Source of the DNA: DASRHK01 sp963776465
Lineage (GTDB): Bacteria; Pseudomonadota; Gammaproteobacteria; Nevskiales; Nevskiaceae
DNA: 64,000 nucleotides
Reading direction: 5' to 3'
NCBI GenBank assembly: GCA_963776465.1
Contig: CAVZMV010000001.1
Location: 310,001 to 374,000, forward strand
Each line of letters begins with the position of its first letter. Within the stretch, counting starts at the first letter, position 1. Made by a program: the position numbers and the translations under genes. This document shows positions 52,032 through 59,948 of this stretch, piece after piece. The notes beneath the pieces were generated by a model that had not been told where the DNA came from, searched no databases, and saw nothing but the letters and a program-made list of their open reading frames with translations.

Positions 52032-53939
52032 TCAGATGTACTCGACGATGCACTGCGCCGACGGGTGCGTGCCTGGCGAGCGCGTCTCGCGCAGCACCAG
52101 CGTGGCGCTGCGGACCGGGTCGAACTTCGGCGGCAGCGGCCAGGGAATGGTGTCGTGGGCCAAAAGGTCCACGCGGCTCGCGGCGGAATTCATGTCGTCG
52201 CCCTCGAACACGGCGAGCCTGGCGCGCCGGCCCTCGGCCTCGTAACCGTCGGTCAGCTCGAAGCGATAGCCCCGTCCCGCCGCGGGCGCGCGTCCACCCG
52301 GCAAGATCCAGGTCACGCGCAGCACCATCGCTCCTGAGGGCAGCACGATCGCGGTGGCAGCGCCGCTGGGCAGTCGCCCGTCCATGGTGGTGCCGAAGCG
52401 CAGCGACTTGATCGGCGCCGTGGTCGAGGCGCGCGCGCCCTGCACGCCCATGTCCCAGTCGGTCACGTGGTTCGGCACCGCCTCGATGCGGCAGGCGCGG
52501 AAGCGCACGTGCGGCCGGAAGATGAGCGACTTGTCGGCATCGGCGACGAAGCGCACGAAAGAATGGATGTTGCGCGAGGCAGCGTCGTCGCTCGGCCCGC
52601 AGAACTCGCAGTTCTGGTACTGGATCGTCGCCGGCACGTTGTCGGCGTCGCTGCCGATCGCGCCGCGGCAGAGGAACCGGTGCACGCCGGTGAAGCGCGC
52701 GTTGGCGAACCAGTACTGCGCGCCGGAAGCGCTCACGCCCGCGGGCAGCTTGTCCGCATCGGGTGCCGCCACCGCATTGCTCGCGCGGATCTCGAACGTC
52801 GGTCGCGTGGTGCTGCGCCAGATGATGTCGTCGTAGCCGTCGATGCAGACGTTGCCGCGCTCCCAGCGGCAGCGCAGGAAGCGCGCGTGCTCGCTCAGGG
52901 TCTCGAAGCGCGCGTTGCGGATCATCAGGCTGTGCGCGGCGTCGCTCGCGTGCGTTTCCGGCAGGTCGATGACGAACGTCTCCTTCGGCGGCTGGTAGCC
53001 GGAGACGTCCAGGTTGGTGATCGTGACGTGACCGCCGCGGCGCAAGCGCACGAGCGTGCCCGCCGTCATAGTCGTGTTGATGTTGCTCATCCAGTAATTC
53101 AGGAACTGGCTGGAGCGCAGCGACTCGTCCTCGCTGTCGACCAGGAAGCCGTCGCGGAAGCCCTGTCCGCCGATGTTGATGCGGTCGAACTTGAATTCCG
53201 AGTTGGTATCGCCGCCGTGCGCGTCGCCCGGCACCGCCGCCACGCGCACGCCGCCGCGCCACGTGCCGTCGAACGCCAGGTTCTCGAACGTGAAGGAGTA
53301 CCGCTTGCCGCCGGACTCCGAGCGAAACCAATCCGACACCGCCTTGGGCTCCGGCGGTGTGCAGAAGTGCAGGTTGCGGATCACGAGCCCATAGATGCGG
53401 TTCGACGCGAACAGCAGAGGACCGGGCGTCTTGGGGTCGTAGACGATCGTGGTCAGGCGCAGCCCCTCACCCTCGATCGTGTAGCCGTAGATCTGCTCGC
53501 CGTCGTGCGGCAGGTCCAGCATCGCCTTGGCTTCGGTGATGCGGATGAGGCCTGCGGGCAGCACGCCCTTGCAGCGCGAGTGCTTGAGCCCGTAGTTGTC
53601 GTCGTAGGTGCCCAGGCCCACGATGCTGTCACGCCAGTTGACTATCTCGGCGGTGGTGTCGGTGCCGTCGGTCTTCACGCCGTAGCGCAGGCCATGACCG
53701 TACGGGAACCACTGCGCGACGACGCCGACCTCGCCGGGCTGGACCGGATAGAGCAAGGTTTCGGCGCCACTCGGAATCGGCGCCGGAAGCGGTGCTGGCG
53801 GCGCCGGAGTTACGACGGGCTTGGGCTGCCCCGGAGATTTATCGCAGGCGGCGAGCGTGTGCGCGGCGAGTCCGCCCGCGGCCGCGAGCCCGATCCGCTG
53901 GAGGAACTGTCGGCGCTCCGGATCGTTGTCCGACGCCAT
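52032..53939 (-). CDS. Tat-exported lipoprotein with right-handed beta-helix repeats
   Basis: 635 aa. The N-terminus has RRQFLQRIGLAAAGGLAAHTLAAC-D, a twin-arginine motif combined with a lipobox. A Pro-rich linker follows (about 40-60), then long runs of short beta strands with NLHF, NLAFDG, NLDVSG, NARFE, NARFTG and NCEF rungs typical of pectate-lyase-type helices. I see no clear catalytic set, so it may bind or cleave polysaccharide at the cell envelope. It is followed by nothing on the same strand; the M48 gene lies directly upstream (stop and start adjoin). Confidence 0.8.
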   Translation of the reverse strand: MASDNDPERRQFLQRIGLAAAGGLAAHTLAACDKSPGQPKPVVTPAPPAPLPAPIPSGAETLLYPVQPGEVGVVAQWFPYGHGLRYGVKTDGTDTTAEIVNWRDSIVGLGTYDDNYGLKHSRCKGVLPAGLIRITEAKAMLDLPHDGEQIYGYTIEGEGLRLTTIVYDPKTPGPLLFASNRIYGLVIRNLHFCTPPEPKAVSDWFRSESGGKRYSFTFENLAFDGTWRGGVRVAAVPGDAHGGDTNSEFKFDRINIGGQGFRDGFLVDSEDESLRSSQFLNYWMSNINTTMTAGTLVRLRRGGHVTITNLDVSGYQPPKETFVIDLPETHASDAAHSLMIRNARFETLSEHARFLRCRWERGNVCIDGYDDIIWRSTTRPTFEIRASNAVAAPDADKLPAGVSASGAQYWFANARFTGVHRFLCRGAIGSDADNVPATIQYQNCEFCGPSDDAASRNIHSFVRFVADADKSLIFRPHVRFRACRIEAVPNHVTDWDMGVQGARASTTAPIKSLRFGTTMDGRLPSGAATAIVLPSGAMVLRVTWILPGGRAPAAGRGYRFELTDGYEAEGRRARLAVFEGDDMNSAASRVDLLAHDTIPWPLPPKFDPVRSATLVLRETRSPGTHPSAQCIVEYI

Positions 53940-54821
53940 CTACGGCCTGACCACCTTCTGGAAGCGGCCTTTGCCGGTAGGAGCGCCGGGATCCTCGGCG
54001 ATGCTGCTTTCGGCGAACGCGCTGAGCTGCGCCAGCCGGTCTGCGGGTTGCGGATGCGTCTTGAGCAGAAGCTTGAGGCTCGAGTCCTGCTGGTTCATCG
54101 CCTCCAGCGTCTGCAGCACCGCCATCAGGCCGTAGGCGTCGTAGCCCGCTTTCTTGGCCAGCTGCATGCCGCCGCGATCGGCCTGCAACTCGTCGTCACG
54201 GCCGAGGCCGCGCGAATACAGATCGGTGAACACGCCGGTGGCGATGTTGTGGTACTGCGCGCCGCGGCCGCCGGTGGCGTAGTCCAGCGCCTTGCCCGCC
54301 GCGTTGCCGAAGACGCCGGACTGGATCAGCGTGCGCAGGTGATGCTTCATCTCCACGTGCACGATCTCGTGCGCGAGCACGCCCGCAAGCTCCGACTCGT
54401 CGTTGAGGCGGCGCAATAGACCCCTGGTGATCAGCACCGTCCCACCCGGCGCGGCGAAAGCGTTGACGCTGTCGCTCTCCAGCACGCCGAACGTCCATGG
54501 CAGCTCCGGACGGCTGCCCGCGCGCGCGACGTGCATGCCGACGCGATTGACGTAGGTCTGATACTTCGCGTCGGCCAGTGGCGCGGCGCCGAGCAGCGTC
54601 GCTGCTGCCTGCTCGCCGATGCGGTTTTCCTCTGCGTCGTCGACCTGCGGCGCGTAGCCGGTGGCCATCGCGATCTTGCCCAGCGGCGCATCGGGGCTGA
54701 AGAGATCGGACGAGCACGCGGTGAGCGTCAGCAGCGCGATCGCGAGAAGCGAAAGAAGAACTGGATCCCGGCCTCCGCCGGGATGACGACGGCCGCAGGC
54801 GCGGGCATGACGATTCGTCAT
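53940..54821 (-). CDS. M48-family zinc metalloprotease lipoprotein
   Basis: 293 aa from ATG 54821, overlapping the SH3 gene stop. The lipobox is LTLTAC-S (about residue 35). The protease motif is LAHEIVHVEMKHHLRT (HEIVH), with a later ADRGGMQLAKKAGYDAYG Glu/Asp ligand region. Family members (BepA/YcaL-like) process outer-membrane assembly substrates in the periplasm. The first about 20 codons come from a palindromic repeat (54761-54812) inserted just before the hydrophobic core of the signal peptide. Confidence 0.9.
   Translation of the reverse strand: MTNRHARACGRRHPGGGRDPVLLSLLAIALLTLTACSSDLFSPDAPLGKIAMATGYAPQVDDAEENRIGEQAAATLLGAAPLADAKYQTYVNRVGMHVARAGSRPELPWTFGVLESDSVNAFAAPGGTVLITRGLLRRLNDESELAGVLAHEIVHVEMKHHLRTLIQSGVFGNAAGKALDYATGGRGAQYHNIATGVFTDLYSRGLGRDDELQADRGGMQLAKKAGYDAYGLMAVLQTLEAMNQQDSSLKLLLKTHPQPADRLAQLSAFAESSIAEDPGAPTGKGRFQKVVRP
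54761..54812. repeat. repeat E forming the N-terminus of the M48 gene
   Basis: CTGGATCCCGGCCTCCGCCG continuing GGATGACG is the widespread proteobacterial palindromic repeat type, here followed by a GC-rich arm. It is read as HARACGRRHPGGGRDP at the start of the M48 protein. Confidence 0.7.
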
Positions 54822-55285
54822 TTCCGCACCTCCGTCCGTGTCAGCTGTGCGGCGAAGCTGGCCGCGTCCTGCGGCGTGGCGCGGTATTGGCGCAGGCGCG
54901 TGAGCGCCGCGTAATCCGGCTGCGCATTCTTGAGCGAGGCCTCGTCCAGACCGCGCACGCCGATATTGGCCGCCGGCTCGAAGCCCGGCAGCGAGGTGTT
55001 CGATTTCTTCTTGGTGAGCGAGGTCATGCGCACCGCCGCCATGCGCACCCAGCCGCGCCAGCCGGAGGTGGAGCTCACTTCATACCAGGCGCCCTGGCGA
55101 TTCAGGATTTCCACCGGCTCGTTGGTGGGCGCCTGCGCGACCGACTTTGCGCCGGCCGACGGCGAGGAGCGCACGTCCGAAGTTTCCTTGACGACCGCCG
55201 ACCCGGCGGCGATCGCGGCGTGCGGCGCCAGCAGCACGCAGAGCAGCAACGTGAACGGTGCGACGCGCTTGTGGTCCCAATGCAT
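54818..55285 (-). CDS. exported SH3-domain protein
   Basis: 155 aa from ATG 55285. The signal peptide (FTLLLCVLLAPHAAIA-A) is followed by a bacterial SH3-like domain (ETSDVRSSPSAGAKSVAQAPTNEPVEILNRQGAWYEVSSTSGWRGWV) and a C-terminal region containing GVRGLDEASLKNAQPDYAALTRL. It is periplasmic. Its coupling to an M48 protease suggests envelope maintenance. It is divergent from the lipoprotein hydrolase gene (40 bp). Confidence 0.88.
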   Translation of the reverse strand: MHWDHKRVAPFTLLLCVLLAPHAAIAAGSAVVKETSDVRSSPSAGAKSVAQAPTNEPVEILNRQGAWYEVSSTSGWRGWVRMAAVRMTSLTKKKSNTSLPGFEPAANIGVRGLDEASLKNAQPDYAALTRLRQYRATPQDAASFAAQLTRTEVRK

Positions 55286-55325
55286 GAGGCACAACGTACG
55301 CGGACGCGTGCCCGAGGTCAATCGA

Positions 55326-56108
55326 ATGAAGATTCTGCTGCACGCGCTGATCGGCCTGCTCTGCCTGACCCTGTGCGGATGCCAGATCTTCATCACCGGC
55401 AAGCCGCGCGACCCCATCCCCACCGTGCTGATCCCGCCGCGTGTGCCCGCGCCCAACGGCCGGCTGGTGATCGTGCTACCCGGCCGCGCCGACAACCTCG
55501 AAGCGCTGCGTGCGTCCGGCATCACCGAGGCGATCCAGGACGGCGATCCGACCGCCGAGGTCATCCTGGTCGCCGCGACCATGCCTTATTACATGGACGG
55601 CGGCATCGTGCGGCGCCTGCACGAGCAGATCATCGCCCCGGCCCAGTCACGCGGGCAGCGCAACATCTGGATCGCCGGCGCCTCCATGGGCGGCATGGGC
55701 GCCCTGCTGTACGAGCGCGAGCACCCCGGCGAGGTCGCAGGCCTACTGCTGATGGCGCCCTATCTCGGCGACAAGGCCCTGGTCGCGGAGATCGCCGACG
55801 CGGGCGGGCCGCAGCTCTGGCAACCGCCAGCCGAGCGGCCCACGAACGCGCGCGACGTCATCACGCAGAAAGAGTGGCAGCTGATCAAGACATGGAACCA
55901 GCGCCCCGACATCGTCGAGCGCGTGTGGCTGGTCTGCGGCGTGGAAGACCGGTTCAACCCTGCGGCGCGGCTGGTCGCTCCGCTGCTGCCGAGCGGGCAC
56001 TTCCTCGAGCGCGCCGGCGGTCACGCGTGGAAAGTGTGGACGGCAGGCGCCAGCGACGTCTTCAAGCGCCTGGGCAATCAAAGCGCCCAGGGCGCGGCGA
56101 TGAAGTAG
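55326..56108 (+). CDS. alpha/beta hydrolase lipoprotein
   Basis: 260 aa from ATG 55326, with an open frame upstream that only mirrors the SH3 gene. The signal peptide ends LCLTLCGC-Q (lipobox). It has LVIVLPGRADN, nucleophile elbow IAGASMGGMGALLY (G-A-S-M-G), an acid near VCGVEDRF and a His in GGHAWKVW. It is probably a periplasmic esterase or lipase. It ends one base before the integrase stop on the opposite strand, so it marks the chromosomal edge of the integron. Confidence 0.92.
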   Translation: MKILLHALIGLLCLTLCGCQIFITGKPRDPIPTVLIPPRVPAPNGRLVIVLPGRADNLEALRASGITEAIQDGDPTAEVILVAATMPYYMDGGIVRRLHEQIIAPAQSRGQRNIWIAGASMGGMGALLYEREHPGEVAGLLLMAPYLGDKALVAEIADAGGPQLWQPPAERPTNARDVITQKEWQLIKTWNQRPDIVERVWLVCGVEDRFNPAARLVAPLLPSGHFLERAGGHAWKVWTAGASDVFKRLGNQSAQGAAMK

Positions 56109-57078
56109 TCAGAGCGCGTCGAGCGGGCTGCGCACGCCGCGGCCGCCGCGATTGAGGACGTGCGTGTAGATCATCGTCGTGCTGACGTCGGCGTGCCCGA
56201 GCAGCTCCTGCACCGTGCGGATGTCGTAGCCCGACTGCAACAAGTGCGTAGCGAACGAATGGCGCAGCACGTGCGGCGTGCAGGGCTTGTCGATGCCCGC
56301 TGCGCGCGCCGCTAGCGATACCGCGCGCTGGATCCCCTCAGGCTGGATGTGATGGCGCCGCTCGACACCCGACCGCGGATCGATGGAGCGCTGCGGCGAC
56401 GGGAAAACGTACCTGCCAGCCCCAGGCCGTCGCGGCGCGCGGATACTTCACGTCCAGCGCGTCCGGGAGCCAGACGGCGCCGAATCCCTTTGCCAGATCG
56501 TCGTCGTGCAGCGCGCGGGTGCGGGCCAGCTGGCGCTGCAACGGAACGACGATGTTCTCCGGCAGCACTGTCACGCGATCCTTGCCACCCTTGCCTTCCC
56601 GCACGACGATCTGCCGGCGCGCGAGCTCGACATCCTTGACGCGCAGGCGCAGCGCCTCCAGCAACCGCATGCCGGTCCCGTAAAGCAGGCTCGCGATCAA
56701 ACCGGTTTGCCCGTTCATGCGCTCCAGCAGATTCCCCACCTCCGACGGCGTCAGCGTCACCGGCAAACGCTGGCGCGGCTTGGCCTTCACGATCTCGTCG
56801 AGCCAGGGAAGGTCCTGCTCCAGGACATCGCGATACAGGAACAGCAGCGCCGACTTGGCCTGGCCCTGCGTGGCCGGGGCAACCGACCGGTCGACGGCCA
56901 GATGCGAAAGGAACGCCGTCACCTCCGCGGCGCCGAGATCGGCCGGATGCCGCCGACCATGGAACGTGACGTAGCGCCGCACCCACTGGACATAGGTCTC
57001 CTCGGTGCGCAAGCTGTAATGGCGCACGCGCAAGGCCGTTCTGAGCCGGTCCAGCAGCCGCGGAGACGAATCGGTCAT
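56109..57078 (-). CDS. intI: integron integrase IntI, apparent 1-base frameshift
   Basis: Repaired length 322 aa from ATG 57078. The N-terminal SAM-like domain (LLDRLRTALRVRHYSLRTEETYVQWVRRYVTFHG) and the tyrosine-recombinase core with GTGMRLLEALRLRVKD, HVLRHSFATHLL, LLGHADVSTTMIYTH and the Tyr near the end are present. The integron-specific extra segment (KYPRAATAWGWQ-YVFPS) identifies IntI rather than XerC/D. The frame breaks inside it: plus-strand GTACC at 56409-56413 read as GTAC gives WQYVFPSPQRSIDPRSG and rejoins the C-terminus. It catalyses attI x attC and attC x attC exchange. It is oriented away from the cassette array, as in all integrons. Confidence 0.92.
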
Positions 57079-57205
57079 GTCGGGTTCCGAACATAAATTT
57101 TTCGTCAGCCTAAACAGGCTCCCCGCACCCAAGTACCTGTCCGAGTGGACACTTCCTTTTTTATGGCGAACGGGTGAGCGTGAACCCGGTTCGTCTATTT
57201 CTAGT
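57079..57205 (+). promoter_or_regulatory. attI region and probable cassette/intI promoters
   Basis: It lies between intI and the first cassette and ends at a GTTGGGC core (57204-57210), where the first cassette joins. It contains the inverted repeats AGCC-TAAAC-AGGCT and GTCC-GAGT-GGAC, possible integrase-binding or regulator sites. Exact attI limits and the Pc promoter cannot be fixed from sequence alone. Confidence 0.6.
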
Positions 57206-57210
57206 TGGGC

Positions 57211-57504
57211 ATGACGAAAGAATTGGAAGAGTTGGTTGCCTTTGTCCAAGCGGAGCGTCGCGTCTGCCCGCAGCCGCAGCAGTGGAATCAACTTTGGGAG
57301 CAGCTGCCCGAGAGAAAGCGCGTCGGTCTTGGTTGGGAGCCGTCGGCTCCTCTCATTCTTGCCGCGTGGTGGGAAACAAGTGACTCCGAGAAACGGAGTC
57401 GCTTTCTCTCACACATACGCTGGGCCGCAGACCACGGTGCACTTCCAGCAGTCGGCGGTTTCGTCAGAAAGTTGCAGCCAGAGCAGTGGCACTATGAACG
57501 CTAA
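57211..57504 (+). CDS. cassette 1 protein, unknown
   Basis: 97 aa, the first ORF after attI and so the best placed for Pc-driven expression. It has no signal peptide or membrane segment. The Trp-rich region WNQLWEQLPERKRVGLGWEPSAPLILAAWWETS is similar in style to small integron cassette proteins I recall but cannot name. Confidence 0.75.
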   Translation: MTKELEELVAFVQAERRVCPQPQQWNQLWEQLPERKRVGLGWEPSAPLILAAWWETSDSEKRSRFLSHIRWAADHGALPAVGGFVRKLQPEQWHYER

Positions 57505-57510
57505 CGTCAT

Positions 57511-57624
57511 GCCCAACCCGGCGCTGCAGCGGACGGGCACGCCCTCGGCGGCATTGCCGCCTGCGGCGTGCCTTCCCTCAACGCGCTGCGCGCGTCTCGG
57601 CGCCGCTGAGCTTGCACGTTATGC
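57511..57624 (+). repeat. attC1
   Basis: GCCCAAC (57511) to GTTATGC (57618), with inner complementary blocks GCGCTGCAGC / GCCGCTGAGC and a long hairpin spacer (GGGCACGCC...GGCGTGCC). Confidence 0.9.
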
Positions 57625-57633
57625 GGACAACTC

Positions 57634-57879
57634 ATGAGTAGCAATCGGAAGGCCGTCTTGTGGGCGCTCCTTCCCACATTGGTGTTGGTTGTCATCGCCG
57701 TGGCGGCCTTGGTGAAGGTTCCCGTTGTCGGGCCGGAGGTAGCATCTCGCGCGCCTCATGACGCCTTAGTGCAGCTGGTGTTCGGTAGCACGAGCGCGCT
57801 GCATTGGTTTGCCGTAACTATCCTTGGTCTCGTCACGTTACAAGCCGTGGCCTTATTTCATGCTTGGAAGTCCGCATAA
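57634..57879 (+). CDS. cassette 2 small membrane protein
   Basis: 81 aa with two hydrophobic segments (about 8-28 and 55-75). The loop between carries GPEVASRAPHDALVQLVFG. Unknown function. The stop overlaps the start of attC2. Confidence 0.65.
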   Translation: MSSNRKAVLWALLPTLVLVVIAVAALVKVPVVGPEVASRAPHDALVQLVFGSTSALHWFAVTILGLVTLQAVALFHAWKSA

Positions 57880-57969
57880 CCCTGCGCTCCAGCCGACGGT
57901 GTCGCCTTCGGCGACACTTCCCTCACAACGCTGCGCGTTGTTCGGCGCAGCTGAGCTTGATCGTTGGGC
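57874..57969 (+). repeat. attC2
   Basis: GCATAAC to GTTGGGC (57963), with the family-wide inner blocks GCGCTCCAGC / GCTGAGC and spacer hairpin GTGTCGCCTTCGGCGACAC. Confidence 0.9.
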
Positions 57970-58270
57970 CGGCTAGCAATCATGGTTCGGGCTGGCACTC
58001 TCGCCACAGTTCTCCGGGGAGACGGCTCGGCTCGTCATGCAAAAGCAAAGCTGCAGCTGGAGAGAGGCGTAGGCTCTGGCAGTGCGGGTTCGGTTTTGCG
58101 CCGCATCGTCAGCAAAGGAGCGCTGCAGTCGTGAAGATCCGTCGCGTTCAGCAAAGCGGCTTCGGGGTCGGTCCGTGCCGGCCCAACCAGTCGTTGGAGC
58201 CGACGTTGCACTCATACGGCAAGCGCTCAGTCATGCAGCCGCGTGCGTGCAACGCGGCTCAACTCCAACG
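57963..58270 (+). repeat. cassette 3, copy 1 of a duplicated 307-bp cassette
   Basis: It runs from the GTT core to the next core. By eye it is identical over its whole length to 60518-60825 (offset 2555), including its attC. Confidence 0.9.
57982..58134 (+). CDS. cassette 3 ORF (50 aa), doubtful
   Basis: It is the longest simple ATG-started plus-strand ORF that fits the cassette (MVRAGTLATVLRGDG...ending GALQS). It has no ribosome site of note and no recognised domain. A minus-strand ORF (57973-58215, 80 aa) is equally possible. The cassette may be non-coding or encode an RNA. It is repeated at 60518-60825. Confidence 0.3.
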   Translation: MVRAGTLATVLRGDGSARHAKAKLQLERGVGSGSAGSVLRRIVSKGALQS

Positions 58271-58276
58271 TTGGGT
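58181..58276 (+). repeat. attC3
   Basis: GCCCAAC to GTTGGGT. The spacer (TGCACTC...GCGTGCGTGCA) differs from the other sites but the inner block TCGTTGGAGC/GCTCAACTCCAACG is conserved. Confidence 0.85.
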
Positions 58277-58288
58277 GGCTCAACAGCC

Positions 58289-58489
58289 ATGAACTATGTG
58301 CTCGGGGTTTCTTTTATCGCGCTGGGTTTCGTCGCCGTCGTCTTTGGCGGCAGGAGCTTCACTGCAAAACGCGTCCCGGTTCTTGGCACTACCAAGCCAA
58401 CCACAAAGCTCAACGTGTTCCTGTTCAGGTGGGGTGGTGGCTTGGCCGCCATCTGCATCGGTCTTGCGCTTCTCTTTGGTGCCTTGTGA
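58289..58489 (+). CDS. cassette 4 small membrane protein
   Basis: 66 aa with two hydrophobic segments (residues about 3-22 and 46-65) joined by a basic loop (SFTAKRVPVLGTTKPTTK). The ATG is 13 bases into the cassette. Unknown function. Confidence 0.65.
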   Translation: MNYVLGVSFIALGFVAVVFGGRSFTAKRVPVLGTTKPTTKLNVFLFRWGGGLAAICIGLALLFGAL

Positions 58490-58492
58490 GCC

Positions 58493-58607
58493 ACCCAACC
58501 AGTCGCTGCAGCGGACGGGTTCGCCTTCGGCGGCATTTGCCGCCTGCGGCTCACCTTCCCTCGCAGCGCTGCGCGCAGCTCGGCGCCGCTGAGCTCCAAC
58601 GTTGGGC
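58493..58607 (+). repeat. attC4
   Basis: ACCCAAC to GTTGGGC (58601), with spacer hairpin GGTTCGCC...GGCTCACC. Confidence 0.9.
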
Positions 58608-58613
58608 AACAAC

Positions 58614-58835
58614 ATGGCGTTGACTCAAAAGCAGGCTGAAGATCAGGCGCGAGCCTTCGCATCCTTGGCCCAGCTCACCGCATGCCAAGAGGTTCCTTTC
58701 GGCCTCTATGGCGTAAAGCTCGAGAGGGAGTTCCTGTTTGCCGTTTACCACCCCAACCGTGTCGGTGGCACTGAGTACATCGCGGTTTCAAGAACCACCG
58801 GGGTCGCTCGCCCTGCAGGTGTCGTCGGTGAGTAG
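58614..58835 (+). CDS. cassette 5 protein, unknown
   Basis: 73 aa from ATG 58614. A compact sequence (FGLYGVKLEREFLFAVYHPNRVGGTEYIAVSRTTG) suggests a small beta-rich fold. There is no signal or membrane segment, and no family is recognised. Confidence 0.65.
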   Translation: MALTQKQAEDQARAFASLAQLTACQEVPFGLYGVKLEREFLFAVYHPNRVGGTEYIAVSRTTGVARPAGVVGE

Positions 58836-58850
58836 TTCAGCTCAGTTGTT

Positions 58851-58964
58851 GCCCAACCCATCGCTGCAGCCGACGGGCACGCCTTCGGCGGCATGGCCGC
58901 CTACAGCGTGCCTTCCCTCAACGCGCTGCGCGCGTCTCGGCGCGGCTGAGCTCACACGTTAGGC
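58851..58964 (+). repeat. attC5
   Basis: GCCCAAC to GTTAGGC (58958); nearly the same sequence as attC1 over the whole site. Confidence 0.9.
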
Positions 58965-58968
58965 ACGC

Positions 58969-59361
58969 ATGACAGTGGATTCCGCTCTTGTCGCTGATTG
59001 GGTCAAGCTTCAGCGCACGCCGGAAGGAACAGCAGAGCACGACCGGCTGTTCTGGGCGTTCATGCGCGTTTGTGACCTTGTCCAGGAAAGTCCAGAAGAA
59101 GCCTGGGCATTTATTCTGGAGGCGCTTCGGAAAGACCAATCGAAAGAAGTCATGGAGACACTGTCCGCTGGTCCGCTCGAAGACTTGCTGAGTCAGCACG
59201 GTCCGATCTTCATAGAACGCATAGAAGCAGAAGCAAAACGCAACCCATCGTTCGCGTCTCTGCTTGGCGGCGTCTGGCAGCAGGGAATGCCAGAGGATGT
59301 CTGGGAGCGTGTGAAAGCCGCACGGGACAGGAGCGGCTGGGACGGTATTCCGCGTGCCTAA
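58969..59361 (+). CDS. cassette 6 protein (DUF6869-like)
   Basis: 130 aa, soluble and largely helical. The segment LSAGPLEDLLSQHGPIFIERIEAEAKRNPSFASLLGGVWQQGMPEDVWERV matches the small-protein family I recall as DUF6869, common in integrons and mobile regions. The start is 5 bp after the core site. Unknown function. Confidence 0.7.
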   Translation: MTVDSALVADWVKLQRTPEGTAEHDRLFWAFMRVCDLVQESPEEAWAFILEALRKDQSKEVMETLSAGPLEDLLSQHGPIFIERIEAEAKRNPSFASLLGGVWQQGMPEDVWERVKAARDRSGWDGIPRA

Positions 59362-59466
59362 CCCGTCGCTCCAGCTGACGGGTTCGCCTTCGGCGCATTG
59401 CGCCTCGGCTCACCTTCCCTCACAACGCTGCGCGTTGTTCGGCGCAGCTGAGCTCCAACGTTAGGC
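59356..59466 (+). repeat. attC6
   Basis: GCCTAAC to GTTAGGC (59460). It overlaps the last codons and stop of cassette 6. Confidence 0.9.
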
Positions 59467-59476
59467 AGCGAAAAGC

Positions 59477-59833
59477 ATGAGCTACGACCCGCTATCTGAA
59501 GTCGTTGACGCGCCGCTCTCCGTCTCGGCCGAAACGTTGCGGCAACTTAAGGCGCTGCTGAGCTCTGACAAGTTCACCGAGCTTCCTGGCACGAACACGG
59601 CGGAAGAAAAGACTCGGCTCTCTGAGCTCTTCAATACACTGCTGGAGCGCCTAGCAAACGGCGTCACCTCCAACCCAAGAAAGCGCTGGGTTATGGCGCA
59701 GTTCCAGCTGGCGCTTGATGCAATTAGCACTGAGGACACAGAAGCTAGAGAATTGTTCGGCGCTTACTTGGAGCGCGTAATGGACATATTCAGCATCGAG
59801 AGCTCCGATGGGCTGCTGGGCTTCTACCTGTGA
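59477..59833 (+). CDS. cassette 7 protein, unknown
   Basis: 118 aa, acidic and mostly helical (ETLRQLKALLSSDKFTELPGTNTAEEKTRLSELFNTLLERL). No signal peptide. No family assigned. Confidence 0.7.
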   Translation: MSYDPLSEVVDAPLSVSAETLRQLKALLSSDKFTELPGTNTAEEKTRLSELFNTLLERLANGVTSNPRKRWVMAQFQLALDAISTEDTEARELFGAYLERVMDIFSIESSDGLLGFYL

Positions 59834-59843
59834 GCGAGCCGCT

Positions 59844-59939
59844 GCCTAACCCTGCGCTCCAGCCGACGTATGCGCCTTCGGCGCATATTCCCTCCACGCG
59901 CTACGCGCGTGTCGGCGCGGCTGAGCTTGATCGTTGGGG
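59844..59939 (+). repeat. attC7
   Basis: GCCTAAC to GTTGGGG (59933), spacer TATGCGCCTTCGGCGCATA, shared with attC8 and attC12. Confidence 0.9.
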
Positions 59940-59948
59940 CGCTTAGAT

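Noticed and set aside
57973..58215. 80-aa minus-strand ORF in cassette 3 (and its copy at 60528-60770)
   Set aside because: Cassette genes normally run with the array and I see no ribosome site; kept only as an alternative for the duplicated cassette.
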